A stretch of DNA of 64,000 bases from Spirosoma sordidisoli (GCF_004138325.1 NZ_SBLB01000013.1:1-64000); one strand, 5' to 3'. Shown: positions 33,547-42,166, numbered from the stretch's first letter. A program made the numbers and translations. The notes: generated from the sequence alone by a model not told the origin.

Positions 33547-34094
33547 ATGAAACGTTTCATGCTAATGGTATGTTTACTGCTCCTTAACTGGTTAACGACA
33601 ACAGCACAAACAGCCAACCTCTGGCTTGGCTTGACTCCACTCAACTCAATCAGTCGAAAGATCCCCTCTATATTGTCAATGGCATTATTGTTAAGCCAAC
33701 GGAATTAAATGCTGACTTCATAACAAGTATATATGTTAGCCGCGACAAGCAAGTCAATAGATGGTTAGGACCTTTAGCCGACAATGGCTGCGTTTATATA
33801 AGAGCGGATCAGCAGTTTGATGTGATTACACCCCGCCTATATCAGGGCAAGAAACGATTTCCTGATTCTATTAAAACTGTGGTCTTTATGCTCAACGGTC
33901 ATCTTATTTCAGATACACTCCTAATTTCAAAAGCCTCTATCCGAAAAGTAGATGTTTTGGTAGGATTAAATCGGCCAGGTCTTAAGCCTGATATGGGCTG
34001 TCTGAGTATTTGGACTTTAGACGATGAAGAACGGGGGCTCCCAATAGATAAAAGAGTAATTCATATTCGTGGTGAACTGAGTCCTAGTAAATGA
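33547..34094 (+). pseudogene. Exported protein with an apparent frameshift
   Basis: A signal peptide (MKRFMLMVCLLLLNWLTTTA, cut near AQ) begins in one frame at 33547. The likely mature protein continues in another frame (AWLDSTQLNQSKDPLYIVNG onward, then the open frame to 34094). The change of frame falls at about 33600-33625. In the shifted frame the sequence is protein-like for 160 codons (for example KTVVFMLNGHLISDTLL). Either a mutation or a base error at this point. Family unknown. Confidence 0.45.
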
Positions 34095-34157
34095 ATCGAA
34101 CGTTCTCAGGTTCACATAACGTCACTTGTACAACAGTTTTTGACCAATTTCTCTGCT

Positions 34158-34631
34158 ATGAAATACTTCCTTTTGTGGCTCCTTCTAGTGGCAGTTATTT
34201 CCTCTACGCGCGGGCAAGTAAACCAGTCTGCTTTGATCAATAATCCTGACTTTGGTCGAGCAGTTGCAAAAAGTGTACGATTTCCTGCTGTTGCTCAAAG
34301 ACTTGGTAAATCCATCAGAGTCTATGTGGGTTTTACTTTAACCGATAAGGGAGGTTACCAAGATATTGCTGTTATCAATCAGAATCCTATAGATGAATCC
34401 CTTAAGTTAGAAGTAGATCGCCTTTGGCATGTTTTACCCGATCAAAACCCTAAATGTGCTGGCAACTATGTCATTCCGATTTCTTTTATGCTTGGTGAAG
34501 GTGGTCCAAATAAATTAAAGCAGATCTCCAATCAAGACGATAAATTTATCAAGCAAGGTGACTATACATTGCTCAAGGAGGTATCTGTAATAGGCTATAT
34601 TGAGTGCGAGTTAAGGTCTCTATCTAATTAG
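34158..34631 (+). CDS. Exported TonB C-terminal-domain protein
   Basis: From ATG 34158: MKYFLLWLLLVAVISSTRGQ is a signal peptide (an upstream ATG at 34140 would add six residues). The mature region FPAVAQRLGKSIRVYVGFTL, then DKGGYQDIAVI and PISFML, is the TonB_C domain found in energy transducers and many periplasmic Bacteroidota proteins. With 157 residues it lacks the usual N-terminal anchor and proline-rich spanning region, so it is a stand-alone periplasmic TonB_C protein. Function uncertain. Confidence 0.65.
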   Translation: MKYFLLWLLLVAVISSTRGQVNQSALINNPDFGRAVAKSVRFPAVAQRLGKSIRVYVGFTLTDKGGYQDIAVINQNPIDESLKLEVDRLWHVLPDQNPKCAGNYVIPISFMLGEGGPNKLKQISNQDDKFIKQGDYTLLKEVSVIGYIECELRSLSN

Positions 34632-34750
34632 CAACTCTTGTACAATTCTCCGAGCCCCCAATTCTATTATTCCAGCATTTCTAGTTTTATTTTATTAACA
34701 TAAGCAAGATTATATAACGATTTTTCTGCTTTTGTCTAATCGTTCACACT

Positions 34751-35431
34751 ATGAAATACATCTTTCAATCTATCACCATGGTTATTCTATGTGTCTGCTT
34801 AGATGGCTGTTTTCTGATACTTGATCCGTGTCCCAAAGACCAGAAATTAGGAGATCTTCAACTCACCAATCCCAATTTTTCTCCATATCGAGGTGATGAG
34901 ACCTTAGTTTTCATCAACCAGACAGGGCAAAAGATTTCACTAACTAATTTTGAGTACAGCACTCTATCCACACGTCAGCGATTAGTCGTTAGTACTCCTT
35001 GCTACAAAAGCGACTGGGTTAAGCAGCAGGTATATTATGACGTGCCGAGGGTATTTATTTCCTATCGGCTCAGTAAGACCAATTACCTGACTACGCTTGA
35101 TTATTCGTTTGGCATTCAGGATTTGAGAATGGATCAGGCCAGGAGTGATACTATCCTAGCCGAGGATATGACGATTAGTAACACGTTTGTTAAACCCGGT
35201 ACTCTACTACGGGTACTCGTTTCGGACCGGGGTAACCGGGCCAAGTTTGATACAGTCAACGGCCAATACCCACGACTTATCCAATATCGAGTAATAAGTG
35301 ATACGGCATTCAACGGTAATCTTTACAAACAGGTGTATTGTTCTAAGGAATTACCTACTATTTATTTTACTACTAAAGATGGCATTATTGCTTTCAAAGA
35401 TCAACAACAGTGGTGGTACAAAAGCTACTAA
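34751..35431 (+). CDS. Lipoprotein (226 aa)
   Basis: Lipoprotein signal MKYIFQSITMVILCVCLDGC, Cys20. The mature part is beta-rich and moderately polar (FINQTGQKISLTNFEYSTL; YPRLIQYRVISDTAFNGNL). Cysteines at ~27, ~80 and ~197 may be disulphide-bonded. No known family. Envelope location. It lies 120 bp downstream of the TonB-C-type gene. There are no other signs of co-regulation. Confidence 0.6.
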   Translation: MKYIFQSITMVILCVCLDGCFLILDPCPKDQKLGDLQLTNPNFSPYRGDETLVFINQTGQKISLTNFEYSTLSTRQRLVVSTPCYKSDWVKQQVYYDVPRVFISYRLSKTNYLTTLDYSFGIQDLRMDQARSDTILAEDMTISNTFVKPGTLLRVLVSDRGNRAKFDTVNGQYPRLIQYRVISDTAFNGNLYKQVYCSKELPTIYFTTKDGIIAFKDQQQWWYKSY

Positions 35432-35553
35432 CACCGTATCTTCATATGACTTCACTTATACAACAATTTTGCTGCTTTGATAGATTACGCAATTATAAAC
35501 CAAGTCAATCTTTTGCTATGAATCATAATCCGCTTTTCGCTTAAGCATTCCAC

Positions 35554-35769
35554 ATGTTTTTGTTAGGAGCTCTGATAGTCGTAGGAGGATGCGCTTTGCT
35601 TATTTCAGGTCATCAATTAATAGGCAGAACACTGATGCTTATCGGGGTATTCTGGGAAGGATACACGATTTACAGTTACTTCAGAAATCGAAGACAATGT
35701 AGAGCCTACACCCTTACTATAAGCCTGTTACACTACACGTTACTAAAATATTATATAATAATATATTAA
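35554..35769 (+). CDS. Small membrane protein (71 aa)
   Basis: Two apolar helices (MFLLGALIVVGGCALLIS; RTLMLIGVFWEGYTIYSYF) then a tail ending LLKYYIIIY. No family. The frame runs into AT-rich sequence at the end (stop in the run AATATATT). The true end might be earlier. Confidence 0.4.
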   Translation: MFLLGALIVVGGCALLISGHQLIGRTLMLIGVFWEGYTIYSYFRNRRQCRAYTLTISLLHYTLLKYYIIIY

Positions 35770-35803
35770 TCTTTTAGTAGAATACAATACTGTTAACATA
35801 TTA

Positions 35804-36631
35804 TTATATTATACCAGTTGAACTGAATGATTTAAAGGCATCGGTTTCAGGCCGTGAACGGGCATAGATAGTTTGTCTGCCAGTTTCGGATTTGATCGGG
35901 AAATTATTCAGGTAGCTTTCTATCTCCCGATTTTGGTAAGGATGATCCCGAAGAATTTCGATAGGGTCAATAAACAGAATATTATAACGAACCTGCGTGA
36001 TGTTGCCTAATCGATCTCGCTGCGTGTTGAGTAAATGTTCCTGCTCATTAGCAAAATCCCCGGATGGTAACCGATACTTGTAGTTGACCGTAACGTAAAA
36101 GTGCTGCCTGCTGTAGTTCGATATCGCAATCTCATACTGCCCGGGACTAGCCAATATCGCACGCCAAGTATTGACCTGTTCCCAGTATACACCAATCTGC
36201 CCTTTTGCTTCGGCCTGTTTTTGGGGTATCATTTTGTCAAGCTTAGATTCTAAAATCTGAGCTTTGACTGTCAGGTCATTTATATAAGCCTGAATCTGCT
36301 CAACTTTCTGATCAATAGGTAAATCCTTGTCTTTTAACAACCAATACCTATGTTTTCTGTAAAAGGTGATACGAACGGCTGGTCGATCCATATTAACCAG
36401 TTTAATTGTTCGGCAATCAAAGCTGCGGATTGTCTCGAATAAAGGTTGATGAACAGCATCCACAAAATAGATTGTGCCGGTAGCTGCCCAATCACCTTCT
36501 ATGTCCCAAGCGTCACGATCCGGCCGTAACTTTGGAACCTCTTCCATTAACTGAGTTAGGTCAGCCAACAAACGGGCGTAAGTCTGCGGATCATAGTGTT
36601 TTCGTTTAGTATGGGATGGTTGCTCTTCCAT
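35804..36631 (-). CDS. Hypothetical protein (275 aa), next to the origin
   Basis: A soluble protein with a helical middle (residues ~105-150, coiled-coil-like KVEQIQAYINDLTVKAQILE) and beta-rich parts before and after. No catalytic motif or family recognised. It reads away from the origin region and has a palindrome 32 bp upstream of its start. Role in plasmid maintenance is conceivable from position only. Confidence 0.5.
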   Translation of the reverse strand: MEEQPSHTKRKHYDPQTYARLLADLTQLMEEVPKLRPDRDAWDIEGDWAATGTIYFVDAVHQPLFETIRSFDCRTIKLVNMDRPAVRITFYRKHRYWLLKDKDLPIDQKVEQIQAYINDLTVKAQILESKLDKMIPQKQAEAKGQIGVYWEQVNTWRAILASPGQYEIAISNYSRQHFYVTVNYKYRLPSGDFANEQEHLLNTQRDRLGNITQVRYNILFIDPIEILRDHPYQNREIESYLNNFPIKSETGRQTIYARSRPETDAFKSFSSTGII

Positions 36632-36662
36632 AGTAGCTTAGCAAATAGTACGTGCAAATATA

Positions 36663-36679
36663 TTTCCCTTTAAGGGAAA
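36663..36679. promoter_or_regulatory. Palindromic operator-like site
   Basis: TTTCCCTT T AAGGGAAA: 8-bp arms with a 1-base centre, just upstream of the 275-residue gene start at 36631. Confidence 0.4.
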
Positions 36680-36905
36680 CTTAACTATTTCGCTGCAGAT
36701 TTTTTCTATGATTTTTTTGTTCTCTCACCTTTTACAAATTTTAGCTGGGCAATCTTCACTTTCAATGACCTTATAATCAGTATCAATTTAAAATTATAAA
36801 AATCATTTTTCAATGATTGATTAGATTATTAAGATATTATAGCCTGTAGACAGCACTCTTAACCAGTTAAATATCAATTTGTTGTATGTGGATAACTTGC
36901 TTATC

Positions 36906-37056
36906 CCTAACAGATGATAGTCGTAGCCTAACAAATGATAGCACAAGCCTAACAGATGATAGTTGTAGTCTGACATTTAGTAGTCGTAACCCTAACAGAT
37001 AATAGTCCTATCCCTAACGGATGATAGTCTTGATCCTAACGGATGATAGTCGAAAG
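36906..37056 (+). repeat. Seven tandem Rep iterons, 21-22 bp period
   Basis: Core CCTAACAGATGATAG and variants begin at 36906, 36927, 36948, 36969, 36991, 37013 and 37035. The fourth is divergent (TCTGACATTTAGTAG). An eighth, exact core lies at 37178-37192. A matching, inverted cluster lies at 13447-13526. Confidence 0.9.
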
Positions 37057-37276
37057 CTAGTGTAACAGCTTAATAATCAATACTGGATAACTACACTACA
37101 AATACCCGAAGAAATCAGACGAAACATAGAATATTATAGATAAACAGGGGGGATGGGAATAGGCAAAATGGAACTACCCTAACAGATGATAGTCAAAAAT
37201 GAGTTGATTATTAGCTTTTAATATCATGAATTGCATCTCACCCATTCTTTTATTTGTTGAAAATCAATGAATTAAT

Positions 37277-37346
37277 CCTAACAGGACATCTATCCTTTGT
37301 TAGGGTTAAAAAAGGTTTTATCTTGCATCAGCTATAATTTGTTAGG
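37277..37346. promoter_or_regulatory. Rep gene operator/promoter region
   Basis: CCTAACA (37277-37283) and TGTTAGG (37298-37304) form an inverted pair of half-iterons, and another TTGTTAGG half-site lies at 37339-37346, 3 bp before the rep start. A TATAATTTG sequence lies at 37333-37341. Rep protein binding as dimer would repress its own gene, as in other iteron plasmids. Confidence 0.55.
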
Positions 37347-37348
37347 CA

Positions 37349-38452
37349 ATGCGTCAGCCACCAAGTTCCAATAAATCGCTTCACCTTTCCAGCAATCAGC
37401 TTTCACTGATTTTTGAGAGCACCACTATTACTGCTCCGGTTGAGGTAAATCCGGAGACGATCGTACTGCGTACGCCTAACAACAAAACCATACTGATTCG
37501 AGAGCCGCTGAAGCTGCTTACCAGCACAACGGAATTCGGCTTTTTCGAGCGTCGTCTGTACTGGCTTGTTCTTCGCGAAATCCGTAATATTCAGGCAATT
37601 GATAAGCTAAAGATTAAGCCGTATGAGGAGTTGAAATTTAGATTTCACTATTCGGAGGTTATCAAAGGACACCCAAATTCGTCTATAAAGAAGGTTACTG
37701 ACCTTATTCAGAAGCGTACTATCAGTTGGGAGGATGAGAGTGGAAAGCACACCAACGTGGTCGTTTTCCCTATGGCTGAGTACTGGCCCAAAAAAGGCAT
37801 AATCGAGCTGACAATGTACCATGCTGTCATTCCTGTCTTTCTGTACCTGGGTAGTGGCTACGCGCAGTACGGGTATGAAGATGCTCTGATTCTGAGTAGT
37901 GAGTATGCTCAACTCCTGTTTACGAACCTCGCCCGGTTCCGGGGAACAGGCATTTGGCGGATCACGCTGAAAGATCTACGCCAACTAATCGGGGCTCATG
38001 AAAAGTCATACAATAACTACTCGGCGTTCCGAACGCGCGTAATCGACCTGTCGCTGCGCCAGATCAATGAGCATACCAATTTGCTGGTGACGTACGAACC
38101 GGTTATGCAGGGCCGGGCCGTTGTTGGCATCGAATTTAAGATTCAGTCAAAGACACCACCGGAGGAATTAGAAAAGGAAACAAAGAAAGCGGAGATGAAG
38201 CAGCGTTTGGATGAATTGATGCAATTAGACATTGCGGAGATCATTGGCTACGTGGGCAACAAACTGCATCAGTATTATCCTTCGTTCACGCATCAGCAGA
38301 AGAAATCCATTCTTCAAAACGGCGAACACCTGAAATCATTCCTGCGGGCTGATCTATACGCTGACTATGGCTTTGCCGATAAAGACCCGGAAGCCTACGT
38401 TGCCCAAAGCGTTTTTAATTACAAGAAAAAAGGAGTTGAGCCGGGAAGCTGA
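37349..38452 (+). CDS. rep: Replication initiator protein, Rep_3/RepB type
   Basis: A 367-residue initiator directly after the iteron origin. The N-terminal half (residues ~70-170: STTEFGFFERRLYWLVLREI, then IKKVTDLIQKRTISW) and second half (SSEYAQLLFTNLARFRGTGI, then ITLKDLRQLIG) form the two winged-helix domains of Rep_3-family proteins that bind iterons. It would open the origin and recruit DnaA and helicase. Its upstream half-iterons suggest autorepression. Start ATG at 37349. The C-terminal tail (~270-367) is variable, charged and family-specific. Confidence 0.9.
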   Translation: MRQPPSSNKSLHLSSNQLSLIFESTTITAPVEVNPETIVLRTPNNKTILIREPLKLLTSTTEFGFFERRLYWLVLREIRNIQAIDKLKIKPYEELKFRFHYSEVIKGHPNSSIKKVTDLIQKRTISWEDESGKHTNVVVFPMAEYWPKKGIIELTMYHAVIPVFLYLGSGYAQYGYEDALILSSEYAQLLFTNLARFRGTGIWRITLKDLRQLIGAHEKSYNNYSAFRTRVIDLSLRQINEHTNLLVTYEPVMQGRAVVGIEFKIQSKTPPEELEKETKKAEMKQRLDELMQLDIAEIIGYVGNKLHQYYPSFTHQQKKSILQNGEHLKSFLRADLYADYGFADKDPEAYVAQSVFNYKKKGVEPGS

Positions 38453-38487
38453 GACGAGAGTTACCATTAAGTATCTTAGACGCGGTG

Positions 38488-38508
38488 AGAATAGAAGGGA
38501 AGAAAAAG
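38488..38508 (+). repeat. Purine-rich 21-bp motif, copy 2
   Basis: Identical to 28078-28098 and to the reverse complement of 29878-29898. It lies 35 bp after the rep stop. Confidence 0.55.
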
Positions 38509-38537
38509 CAACCGGCCTTATATTATTCAACAATTGG

Positions 38538-38570
38538 TTACGTCCAATAATAAAGGTTTATTGGACGTAA
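38538..38570. promoter_or_regulatory. 12-bp inverted repeat upstream of the tyrosine recombinase
   Basis: TTACGTCCAATA (38538-38549) and TATTGGACGTAA (38559-38570) are perfect inverted copies spaced 9 bp. It lies 38 bp before the recombinase start. A binding or crossover site for the recombinase, or a terminator for rep, are both possible. Confidence 0.5.
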
Positions 38571-38608
38571 TACGTTAATCCTTATCTTGCTTCTAAATCC
38601 ATTTGCCT

Positions 38609-39580
38609 ATGAAGCCCTTTACAGACCGTCACGCCCGGTCCCGCTCTTCGACGACCACACTTGTTTCTTCAGCGGAGCAACTCACCCAGCAAACGGCGGC
38701 TTACTTCCGCAAAGGCCTGGAAGGCGCCCGCAACACCCGTCTGGCTTACACGGCCGATATCGACGGTTTGCGCGACTGGCTTCACCAGCAGGGCATCAAT
38801 GACCTGCCGATCAGTTCGGCCACACTGGCTACGTATGTGTCGGACCAGGCCACTAATCATAAGTGGAGTACGATCACCCGGCGGCTGGCGGCCATTCGCA
38901 AGTGGCATCGACTGCAAGGCCATCCCGATCCATCCGCCGACGAAACGGTAAAGCTTGTCCTGGACGGTATCAAGCGGAGTATTGGTACCGAAGCCACGCA
39001 GGCACCCGCGTTTGATATTTATGAGTACAAAGAGCAGGTGCGGCCTATTCCACCCACCCCCACGGGTACACGCGACCGGGCTTTGTTACTGGTGGGTTTT
39101 GCCGGCGCTTTCCGACGCTCGGAACTCGTCGCCCTCGATATCGAAGGCGTCCAGTTTACCCGCCAGGGAGCCATCTTAAGTTATCAGGGCAGTAAAACCA
39201 ACCAGTACGGTAAAACTGAGCAGAAAGCCCTGTTCTTCAGTCCCGATCCCGATACCTGTCCGGTTCGCGCGCTACAGGATTATGTAAGCCTGTTGGAACG
39301 CCCCGCAGGGCCGCTGTTTGTACGCATCCGTAAAGGAGAACAAATTACGCAAGACCGCTTGTCAGACAAGCAGGTAGCTCGTACCGTAAAGCTGTATCTA
39401 GGAAAGGATTACTCAGCTCACTCCCTGCGAGCTTCTTTCGTGACCATTGCCAAACTAAACGGAGCTGATGATTCCCAGATCATGCAGCAGACTAAGCATC
39501 GGACCCGTACTATGATTGACCGCTACACCCGTGTTCAGCAGGTCGTCAAGCACAATGCCGCGATGAAATTAGGCTTGTAA
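38609..39580 (+). CDS. Tyrosine recombinase/integrase
   Basis: A 323-residue integrase from the ATG at 38609 (a TTG at 38603 adds two residues). The N-terminal SAM-like core-binding domain spans ~25-115. The catalytic residues of the family are visible: Arg in GAFRRSELVAL (~175), His-x-x-Arg in HSLRASFVTI (~273), His in KHRTRTM and the nucleophile Tyr in MIDRYTRV (~307). It cuts and rejoins DNA at specific sites, for example for dimer resolution or integration. It lies beside an inverted repeat and a direct repeat (39756) whose partner is at 58857, so it may move the segment between them. Confidence 0.85.
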   Translation: MKPFTDRHARSRSSTTTLVSSAEQLTQQTAAYFRKGLEGARNTRLAYTADIDGLRDWLHQQGINDLPISSATLATYVSDQATNHKWSTITRRLAAIRKWHRLQGHPDPSADETVKLVLDGIKRSIGTEATQAPAFDIYEYKEQVRPIPPTPTGTRDRALLLVGFAGAFRRSELVALDIEGVQFTRQGAILSYQGSKTNQYGKTEQKALFFSPDPDTCPVRALQDYVSLLERPAGPLFVRIRKGEQITQDRLSDKQVARTVKLYLGKDYSAHSLRASFVTIAKLNGADDSQIMQQTKHRTRTMIDRYTRVQQVVKHNAAMKLGL

Positions 39581-39676
39581 TCCCTACCTTCATCTGGCTC
39601 ATCCTTACCCTGTTTAGCTTACTGAGCGAGTCGTTCTTATTTATTGCTTACTGCTGAAGACTAAACCTGATTAGCC

Positions 39677-39796
39677 ATGGAAAACCAAACCAATGCCGAA
39701 CTGGTCAAACTCCTGCAAGCGGTGCAGCTTGACCTCGACACGGCGCTGTCTGACCTGGTAATTTCAGTCATCGAGAGCACTGTAGTTCGCGAATAA
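39677..39796 (+). CDS. Possible 39-residue helical protein after the integrase
   Basis: Begins MENQTNAELVKLLQAVQLDL and ends TVVRE. Amphipathic helical pattern, no family. Its 3' 14 codons form the start of the direct repeat shared with 58857. Real gene or coincidence remains open. Confidence 0.35.
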   Translation: MENQTNAELVKLLQAVQLDLDTALSDLVISVIESTVVRE

Positions 39797-39945
39797 CTAA
39801 CCAAGGGTCACAAAAGAACCATTGGCAACAAAGGACTGATATACAGCCGTGTATCTTGGTCAGTTTATCGTGGAACGCCTGGGCAGTTTACAGCGAAACG
39901 AGGTGGTCAATACCCCCGAAACTCCCAGTCTATACAACCCCTCCC
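39756..39945 (+). repeat. ~185-bp direct repeat, copy 1 (candidate attachment/crossover region)
   Basis: The first ~43 bp (TGGTAATTTCAGTCATCGAG onward) match copy 2 at 58857 with a single mismatch (TAG vs TAT), then identity falls to about 70 percent over the next 140 bp. Located between the integrase and the RES/Xre pair. Confidence 0.65.
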
Positions 39946-39976
39946 GCTTGAGACGCAGGGAATGCTGTTGGCTTGG

Positions 39977-40444
39977 CTATTTCGACCACAGACGGGGATC
40001 AATCAATAGAGGCTTCTCGTCAATTAGCCGTATAGAGCCATAGGCACTATGGGCCGGATGCAGTAAGTAATTGATGCCGGAGGGCATCATGGAGGAAGGT
40101 ACACCCAAGGCTAACACATCCGGCTTGGCTAGCCAATCGGCCAGAAGGTGCTGACTCCGGTGGTAGGTGTTCTCCTGCCAGTAAGGCGGTAGGCTACTCG
40201 TGTCCACGACCCGCTGGCTATGCTGAGGCAACTCCAAACTGAATAACCGGTAGGCGGGCAGCTCATCATAGGGTACTTGCGGCATGTGTGCCAGAATCTC
40301 GACTAATGTCAAAGCGGGATGCTCAGCGGTATAGAGGATGCCAACACCCGGAGGATTCCAACGCCCGCCATTGAGCCATGTACCGGTAACATCCAGGGGA
40401 CGGTCGGCATACTTCTGCCGCACGACACGATAAACGATGGCCAT
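39977..40444 (-). CDS. RES-domain toxin (first RES/Xre module)
   Basis: A 155-residue toxin. The family's Arg and Glu residues lie in MAIVYRVVRQKYADRPLDVTG, GGRWNPPGVGILYTAEHPAL and LVEILAHMP. RES toxins degrade or modify NAD and stop growth until neutralised. The upstream gene (40448-40822) is its antitoxin, three bases away. Its length matches the family (about 150). It lies directly beside the direct repeat and integrase, so it may stabilise the segment. The activity is established for the family but not tested here. Confidence 0.85.
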   Translation of the reverse strand: MAIVYRVVRQKYADRPLDVTGTWLNGGRWNPPGVGILYTAEHPALTLVEILAHMPQVPYDELPAYRLFSLELPQHSQRVVDTSSLPPYWQENTYHRSQHLLADWLAKPDVLALGVPSSMMPSGINYLLHPAHSAYGSIRLIDEKPLLIDPRLWSK

Positions 40445-40447
40445 AGC

Positions 40448-40822
40448 TTACCCAAAGATGCCATAGTCGATGCGGCCCAGTACCCGGTCAACTAACGTAT
40501 AGCCTGTAACGGTATCCAGGGCCTGTAAGGGGGTTTGGTAGTCCAACTCCCGTAGGGGGGAGCGCAGCCAGCCCAGGACGGTTTTGTGTCGTTGCTCGAA
40601 GGTATCCAAAGCGTGCAGGAGAAGATTCTCCAGTAACAGCAACCGCTCAGAGGCATCCTGACTAATACGCTGCTCCACCTTCAACCGGTGCAGGTAAGAA
40701 GCGGATAGGCCCAGGGCCGCGGCCAATTCCTTATCGGTTAAGCCGACCAAAGCGGCCACGCGGTCGGCCTCGGCGCGCAGCACGCCTTGTCGACTGCGGG
40801 TGATGATTTCCTGCTCGGTCAC
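40448..40822 (-). CDS. Xre/MbcA/ParS-type antitoxin (first RES/Xre module)
   Basis: A 124-residue protein: N-terminal helix-turn-helix (LVGLTDKELAAALGLSASYL, about residues 25-44) and a C-terminal MbcA/ParS-type domain (ALDTVTGYTLVDRVLGRIDYG), the part that binds RES toxins. It repressed-type autoregulates the module in other species. The gene lies just upstream of the RES gene. The same pair type occurs at 54579-55534. Confidence 0.8.
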   Translation of the reverse strand: MTEQEIITRSRQGVLRAEADRVAALVGLTDKELAAALGLSASYLHRLKVEQRISQDASERLLLLENLLLHALDTFEQRHKTVLGWLRSPLRELDYQTPLQALDTVTGYTLVDRVLGRIDYGIFG

Positions 40823-40854
40823 GCAAGCTACTGATAAGATTTACCCGTAATAAA

Positions 40855-40955
40855 TGTCTCCCTAAAGGCTCCTCCTTGAGACACGGAAACATTCATGAAT
40901 AAGCTCCCACCCGAAACGAAGAAGTATTCATGTATCTGCTCATTAATTCGGGCGA
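40855..40955 (+). repeat. Dispersed intergenic repeat, copy A
   Basis: Contains GGCTCCTCCTTGAGACACGG, ATTCATGAAT, then a second half with GTATTCATGTATCTG. Two ~35-bp tandem-like halves share a TTCATG core. Same family at 45208, 52476, 55861 and 62590. The 40823-41095 gap holds no reliable gene. Confidence 0.55.
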
Positions 40956-41095
40956 TTCAAGAGACGGTTATTATTTATGTACCAAACATGCTTTACCAAA
41001 TTGAACAGCCTGTAGTGGAAAAATCACTCTTCCCAAAACTCATGGCAAACGGTACAACCATGACTTTTCTCTGCACCCAAGCAGGCAGTAGTCAC

Positions 41096-42148
41096 TTATC
41101 TATTTTGTTCCACAAACCGTTGAACGGCTTCTCTGAACAGTTCCGGTTCGGACTCCTGAGGGTAATGACCTGATCGGGCAAAAAAAAGCAACTCTTTCTG
41201 TGATGATCCGTACTGCGAGAAGGCCTGCCGGGCAATGGCCGGTGGAACAATAAAATCCTGATTCCCCCAGACCAACAACGTCGGAATCTTGATTTTTGGT
41301 AAGTCAGGCGTCAGGTTGATCCGGGCCAGTTTATCCTTGAACGCCGTGACGGTTTGTTCGTTATTCTGCTGAAAGGCAAACAGGGAGAAGGGCGAAAAAA
41401 ATACGATTTGGCGGGTAGTCAAGGGTAATTCTTTGTCAATCAACCCATCGGTTAGTAGCTGATCGACAGCTTCGCCGGCCAATTTATTAATGTCGAGCGT
41501 TTGATCACCGGTAGCATTCGTTACGTTGACGGCGTTTACGCGAGTAATCAATTGTTGCCACCGACTGACGGACCTGCCCTGCCGGATTTGCTCGGCACCT
41601 ACCTGATTAATCATCTGCCTGGTTTCAATGATTATCTGGGGGACATCATGCCCCCCATCGATTTCAATCCATCCCCTGAACTGGGCCTGATTCCGGGTTG
41701 TCAGGTACGCGATGCCCAATGTGCCGCCCCAACTGTGTCCCATCAAAAATAAACGGATGTCGTCACCATACCGCGCCTTGAGTAAGACGACGAGTTTGTC
41801 CAGGTCATCGACGTACTGCGCCAGCGACAGTTGGTTGTAATCGCACCTGCCCTGCGAGATACCCGCGCACCGCTGATCGTAATAAACCATCGCATAACGC
41901 TGCTCCAGTTGGTTGAAAACGTGACGGCTGTTTTCGTTGTCTACGATGCCACTAAAGCCCGGCCCACCATGCAGGAACAGCAGAAATACCTTTGATGCGG
42001 TGTTCCCCTCGACAAAGATGGGCATGGTGGCCTGCTGGTTCTCCAGAAAAAAATGGTCTTTGACGGCCGGACCGGACGGATTCGTTTGCTCGCAGGAAAG
42101 CAGGGCGAGTATTCCCAGACAGACCAGGTAGTTGTAGTTGAGAGGCAT
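41096..42148 (-). CDS. Lipoprotein alpha/beta hydrolase (proline-iminopeptidase-like)
   Basis: A 350-residue exported protein. Lipoprotein signal MPLNYNYLVCLGILALLSC, Cys19. The alpha/beta-hydrolase nucleophile elbow is GHSWGG (in IRLFLMGHSWGGTLG), preceded by LFLHGGPGFSG (oxyanion region HGGPG) and a C-terminal His in ARSGHYPQESEP. The HGGPG and GxSxGG pair are typical of prolyl-aminopeptidase-type hydrolases. Last gene of a three-gene minus-strand operon with the OMP-like and beta-lactamase-like genes. Substrate unknown, location outer membrane or periplasm. Confidence 0.8.
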   Translation of the reverse strand: MPLNYNYLVCLGILALLSCEQTNPSGPAVKDHFFLENQQATMPIFVEGNTASKVFLLFLHGGPGFSGIVDNENSRHVFNQLEQRYAMVYYDQRCAGISQGRCDYNQLSLAQYVDDLDKLVVLLKARYGDDIRLFLMGHSWGGTLGIAYLTTRNQAQFRGWIEIDGGHDVPQIIIETRQMINQVGAEQIRQGRSVSRWQQLITRVNAVNVTNATGDQTLDINKLAGEAVDQLLTDGLIDKELPLTTRQIVFFSPFSLFAFQQNNEQTVTAFKDKLARINLTPDLPKIKIPTLLVWGNQDFIVPPAIARQAFSQYGSSQKELLFFARSGHYPQESEPELFREAVQRFVEQNR

Positions 42149-42166
42149 TTTTGAATAGCTATCAAA

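Larger units (their letters stand above)
36770..37348 (+). other. Plasmid replication origin (DnaA box, AT-rich region, iterons)
   Basis: An AT-rich stretch (36770-36850) is followed by a perfect DnaA box, TGTGGATAA, at 36887-36895, then seven tandem iterons (36906-37056) and one more at 37178. The rep gene starts at 37349. This is the classical arrangement of an iteron-controlled theta-replicating plasmid. No other gene lies in 36632-37348. Confidence 0.85.

Noticed and set aside
36906..37192. Regularly spaced repeats considered as a CRISPR array
   Set aside because: Units are 21-22 bp with no unique spacers and lie just before a Rep_3 gene. They are iterons.
40895..41173. Plus-strand frame of 92 codons
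   Set aside because: It is made of dispersed repeat A plus the antisense end of the hydrolase gene.
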